Positions 25,201 through 27,296 of a stretch of DNA of 27,296 bases are shown piece after piece; position 1 is the first letter of the stretch; every line of letters begins with the position of its first letter. The stretch is from the NCBI GenBank assembly GCA_035458585.1, contig DATHZN010000023.1, positions 1 to 27,296 of the forward strand. The letters are read 5' to 3'. The notes under the pieces were generated by a model, which was not told where the DNA came from, made no database searches, and worked only from the letters and a program-made list of their open reading frames with translations. This DNA is from Marinobacterium_E sp035458585. Lineage in GTDB: Bacteria; Pseudomonadota; Gammaproteobacteria; Pseudomonadales; Balneatricaceae. A program made the position numbers and the translations under genes.

Positions 25201-25712
25201 TCACACGACGCTACGCGGATGAAAACCTGATGACGAACCTGGTCGACGGACTCAGGTTCGAGGAGGCTTTGCAACAGTCACATAAGCTCAAGGGTGTGGC
25301 GGGTGTACTTGGACTCGAGCAACTCACCGATGTCGCAAAACGACTGGAACTGCTGTTACGCACTCGAGGCCAGGCAGGCGATATGTCAGGTCTTAGACGC
25401 CTTGTGGCCCAGTTTACTCTTGCGCAAGTTCGTGCGTTAGATGCAGTGAAGCAGTGGCTAGAGACTCAGCAAATAGCATCGACTGATCCGAGTGTCCTCA
25501 AGCGAAGAGTCAGCGCCAAAACCTTACTGGGCGCTCTGCAGACTCATGATCCGGTAGCAACGGACCGTTGCCTTGAGTCTGAGATCGAAGGTGTGCCCGC
25601 TGATGTGATGGAGCAGGTACGTAATGCTGTTTCTGGGTTCGATTTTCCTCGGGCCGCGCTGTTATTGCGCGAGACACTTGCCAGCAGTGCTAATGGCGGT
25701 CAAGATAGCTAA
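22236..25712 (+). CDS. Soluble hybrid histidine kinase with LacI-type ligand-binding domain (LacI-PBP-PAS-HisKA-HATPase-REC-REC-HPt)
   Basis: A phosphorelay kinase of 1158 residues from the ATG at 22236 (GAAGA about six bases upstream); a TTG at 22194 would add 14. Residues 1-286 are a LacI/GalR-type periplasmic-binding-fold domain: RGHRRIALLNGP, RANGYRRALHTAGL, AMVCATDEMAMGALYA and GRDISIVGYGASE are typical of the sugar-binding half of LacI regulators, but there is no helix-turn-helix, signal peptide or membrane helix. A divergent PAS (about 310-425) is followed by HisKA with H456 in LANMSHEIRTP, the HATPase with N-box NLLANAVKF and GTGLGLA, REC1 (about 690-805, D743), REC2 (about 830-945, D880 in LLCDIQMPDMDG) and an HPt with H1016 in QQSHKLKGVAGVLG. 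REC1 has DY where the acidic pair is usual. It probably acts with the BLUF protein; its ligand and final response regulator are unknown. Confidence 0.93.
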   Translation: MPHILRSTSVSLLVPTDWDDMQGKSQYSTKLIGSIEKVLATQGYSLKLVRLRDNETRSDFESFEAHLAEEEPAGFIVARVLQQEPVLDLLRRRAIPFVIFGHNSSSKRDAWVDIDNLAALWLTTRKCIDRGHRRIALLNGPAEYSYAVQRANGYRRALHTAGLSLDPDLILNGQPTFAMGSVMAGYLLQRDEPPTAMVCATDEMAMGALYACADLGLRPGRDISIVGYGASEAGAESQPQIASVAFDLQLAGRLLAEHLLLQLSPRGNGKRPVQQLLPITWVEGGSLSEPVQDEPLFSTSASSMTRGGLTYANAALHRAQQVVHTGSWRFQPLADRFDGSPEFCSVIGVPRDTSLSMQELLGQLVAADVEVFEGAWERAQQGRPFDIEVRLQSDGLERVLQWRGEFVINCGELAYAEGAVQDVSEAAAIRQELVHARNEALEASRAKDLFLANMSHEIRTPIHAILGLTDLLKRQKTTPETANTIDKIGRSGKNLLNIINDILLISKVESNALEIEEYNFDLQTIVDDLGATVEGLLSRKRSVNLILPKIDSQWRYLRGDPTRLSQVLLNLLANAVKFTNSGEIELAIELLPAQRIADEVRLAFRVRDTGIGIATDRLSDLFNPFTQADNSISRTYGGTGLGLAIVESLLKLMGGEIQVESKLGLGSTFSFELTLGISQIQEPHHREQDRLRVMIVDYSATSRMHAAQVVLELGWSATAIESGVEALTELELSPEAYDLLLLDYAMPGMNGLEVARQVRSSPEYKDIRILIVSTEPQERLDPSLSHYVDGYIHKPLEAAVLLEAIADDEVIGLVQPEILDVAEQQLAGTSIYCVDDSDINLELLVDMLQNQGAKVATALSGAQALDDLDGTQSFDLLLCDIQMPDMDGFELTRQIHQIPAYAKLPVIGVSAGVAATRMPEALAAGMVGYLEKPFNLVQLIAAIMPVLRGETKEPIQELTPRSNTLVFNPEQALRNWSRLDSFVKQLQLFTRRYADENLMTNLVDGLRFEEALQQSHKLKGVAGVLGLEQLTDVAKRLELLLRTRGQAGDMSGLRRLVAQFTLAQVRALDAVKQWLETQQIASTDPSVLKRRVSAKTLLGALQTHDPVATDRCLESEIEGVPADVMEQVRNAVSGFDFPRAALLLRETLASSANGGQDS

Positions 25713-25763
25713 AAATTCTAAACTTATTACTTAATAACTTTATATTTAGTTGATGGAGTCGCT

Positions 25764-26894
25764 ATGTCTGGTTTACGTCCTGATGTGGATCCTGAGGGTC
25801 TGCTCGAATTTTCAGTGGTTTACACTGATCGCTCGCTCAACCACATGTCTGGTGCATTCCAGCAGGTTATGCGTGACTTATCGGCGCAGTTAAAAACGGT
25901 CTATAACGCCAAGTCGGTCGCGATTGTGCCTGGCAGTGGCACCTCTGGTATGGAAGCGGTTGCTCGTCAGTTCGCCACTGATCAGAAAGTGTTAGTTATC
26001 CGCAATGGCTGGTTCAGCTATCGCTGGAGTCAAATCTTCGAGATGGGCCGAATACCGCGTGAGGAGCTGGTGTGTAAAGCGCAGTTTGCAGCTCAAGAGC
26101 CTGAATCTCACCTCGCTCCTATGGCAATTGAAGAGGTTGTCAACACGATCCTGCACGAGCAACCCGCAGTGGTCTTTGCCCCTCACGTAGAGACCTCAGC
26201 CGGGATGATTCTGCCGGATGGCTACATCAAAGCCGTGGCCGATGCCGCTCACAAGGTAGGCGCCCTGTTTGTGCTCGACTCTATCGCCTCCGGTGCAATA
26301 TGGGTCGATATGCAGGCCAACGGTGTTGATGTGCTGATCAGTGCGCCACAGAAAGGCTGGAGCGGATCTCCCTGCTGTGGGCTGGTGATGATGAGTGAAA
26401 CCGCGCGCCAGCGTCTTGATGACTCTTCGAGTACAAGTTTTACCCTGGATTTGAAAAAGTGGACGCAGATCATGGAGACCTACGAGGCTGGAGCTCACGC
26501 CTACCATGCAACGATGCCGACAGATGGGCTACGTCAATTACGTGATGTAATGGCTGAAGCCCAGCAATTCGGCTTCGAAAAACTAAAGTTGGCGCAGCAG
26601 ACCTTGGGTGATAAAGCCAGAGCCGTTCTTGCCCGCCGCGGTATAAAAAGCCTAGCGGCTGATGGCTTTGGAGCCCCGGGTGTAATTGTCTCATACACCC
26701 GAGAGACTGATATTCAGAATGGTAGCCGTTTTGCCCGAGCTGGCTTTCAGATTGCCGCCGGCGTACCGCTGCAAGTCGACGAGCCCGAGAGCTTCAAAAC
26801 CTTCCGCATCGGTCTTTTTGGGATTGATAAACTGATGAATGTCGAACGCACACTGGAGACGTTAGAAGAGGGCTTGAACAAGGTGGGTCTCTAG
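25764..26894 (+). CDS. Class V PLP aminotransferase (alanine/serine-glyoxylate type)
   Basis: A cytosolic PLP enzyme of 376 residues in the alanine-glyoxylate/serine-glyoxylate/phosphonate aminotransferase group. Seen are PGSGTSGMEAVARQF (56-70, phosphate binding), HVETSAGMILP (141-151), the cofactor aspartate D172 in FVLDSIASGAIW, and the PLP lysine K197 in SAPQKGWSGSP. FRIGLFG near residue 350 holds the arginine that binds the substrate carboxylate. TGGAG lies six bases before the ATG. The gene follows the hybrid kinase after 51 AT-rich bases, which contain TTATTA-CT-TAATAA (25724-25737). It may have its own promoter; a link with the sensor genes is not evident. The exact amino donor cannot be read from sequence. 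Confidence 0.9.
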   Translation: MSGLRPDVDPEGLLEFSVVYTDRSLNHMSGAFQQVMRDLSAQLKTVYNAKSVAIVPGSGTSGMEAVARQFATDQKVLVIRNGWFSYRWSQIFEMGRIPREELVCKAQFAAQEPESHLAPMAIEEVVNTILHEQPAVVFAPHVETSAGMILPDGYIKAVADAAHKVGALFVLDSIASGAIWVDMQANGVDVLISAPQKGWSGSPCCGLVMMSETARQRLDDSSSTSFTLDLKKWTQIMETYEAGAHAYHATMPTDGLRQLRDVMAEAQQFGFEKLKLAQQTLGDKARAVLARRGIKSLAADGFGAPGVIVSYTRETDIQNGSRFARAGFQIAAGVPLQVDEPESFKTFRIGLFGIDKLMNVERTLETLEEGLNKVGL

Positions 26895-26907
26895 CGCATG
26901 TCGCTAG
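26891..26907 (+). terminator. Weak hairpin at the end of the aminotransferase gene
   Basis: CTAGCG (26891-26896), loop CATGT and CGCTAG (26902-26907). The stem contains the stop codon and is followed by TATTTCC, a poor T run. It may be a weak terminator. Confidence 0.35.
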
Positions 26908-27151
26908 TATTTCCTAGAGGGTTCTGTCTCTCACTCGGGCTCACGGCTAGCAAAATTCCGGCCGGTTAAACCTAGTCCTTTGCCTACTGGGATCAGCGAA
27001 AAATTCAGCTGGACAGGCATTAATAATAGCCTCCAGCCGTGACGAAGGGACGCTCAAGGTGTCTGAAATGACAGCTCCAAAACTAGCGACCCTTGTCACT
27101 GTTATATCAAAAAGTACTTTCTGTGCTCTCTGAAATACTTTAAGCGAACTG

Positions 27152-27296
27152 TTACATGATTCGCTCCACAAACCAGAACGCGCCCACCAAGGCTATGACT
27201 ACACTCAGTGGAATGCGCACCCAACGCTCCCAGTGCTCTGTCTTACCTAACCAGTAGCCAAGCAACGCGAACATCAGCGCAATCACGGTCAGTTGT
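27152..27296 (-). CDS. C-terminal end of a membrane protein, possibly HupE/UreJ family (5' part outside window)
   Basis: The minus strand is open from the window edge for 47 codons to a TAA at 27154-27152. It encodes two hydrophobic helices, LTVIALMFALLGYWLG and IPLSVVIALVGAFWFVERIM, with a short charged link containing EHWERW. The pattern of a last helix ending IALVG-x-(F/Y)-W-(F/L)-V-E-R resembles the C-terminus of HupE/UreJ-type proteins, which take part in nickel or metal uptake, but 47 residues are too few for certainty. It reads away from the edge and towards the aminotransferase gene. Confidence 0.55.
   Translation of the reverse strand, partial: QLTVIALMFALLGYWLGKTEHWERWVRIPLSVVIALVGAFWFVERIM

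Noticed and set aside
26947..27171. A 74-codon open frame on the minus strand
   Set aside because: It starts inside the end of the partial membrane-protein gene, has no ribosome site or family resemblance, and its composition looks random.
1..27296. CRISPR arrays, insertion sequences or prophage genes
   Set aside because: No regularly spaced repeats, transposase, integrase or phage structural genes were seen.

Overview
The window reads as chromosomal DNA of a flagellated, probably aquatic, aerobic gammaproteobacterium. This rests on protein resemblance (UvrB, AspC, TolC, the order of the Che operon, a valine tRNA almost identical to the enterobacterial type outside its acceptor stem) and on moderate base composition. 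I cannot name the genus from sequence alone.

Layout. 1-1035 (-) is the N-terminal part of a TolC-family outer-membrane efflux protein that runs off the left edge. 1211-2395 (-) is an aspartate aminotransferase with its own terminator. It is divergent from uvrB (2564-4591, +), and the two promoters overlap in an inverted repeat. A tRNA-Val(GAC) with promoter and terminator follows (4636-4712). 4713-8698 is an accessory-looking stretch: a secreted MORN-repeat protein, a two-gene unit of a periplasmic cytochrome c and a secreted PQQ-type sugar dehydrogenase, a DUF2244 membrane protein and a small membrane protein. 8801-10342 (-) is a TpsB/ShlB-type outer-membrane transporter with no TpsA substrate in view. 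10755-11531 (+) is a DUF4942-like protein preceded by three direct repeats.

11641-21432 (-) is one long chemotaxis operon in the order STAS protein, cheY, cheA, cheW, an Aer-like MCP, cheR, cheD, cheB, and a short membrane-anchored MCP-like protein. Gaps are short or negative except for a 71-base gap before cheR that contains a perfect hairpin. The operon supplies receptor, kinase, coupling protein, response regulator and the adaptation enzymes (CheR, CheB, CheD). It has no cheZ or cheC/cheX. The last protein carries a DxxxQ motif like the CheZ catalytic site and ends in an acidic EIELF tail, so it is a candidate for the missing phosphatase. CheD carries a similar DVELF near its own C-terminus.

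21757-25712 (+), divergent from the chemotaxis operon, pairs a BLUF blue-light receptor with a large soluble hybrid histidine kinase. The kinase's N-terminal domain is a LacI/GalR-type ligand-binding domain without its DNA-binding part, followed by PAS, HisKA, HATPase, two receivers and an HPt. This light-plus-ligand phosphorelay is the most unusual element here. 25764-26894 (+) is a class V aminotransferase of the alanine/serine-glyoxylate group. The right edge holds the last 47 codons of a membrane protein (-), perhaps of the HupE/UreJ type.
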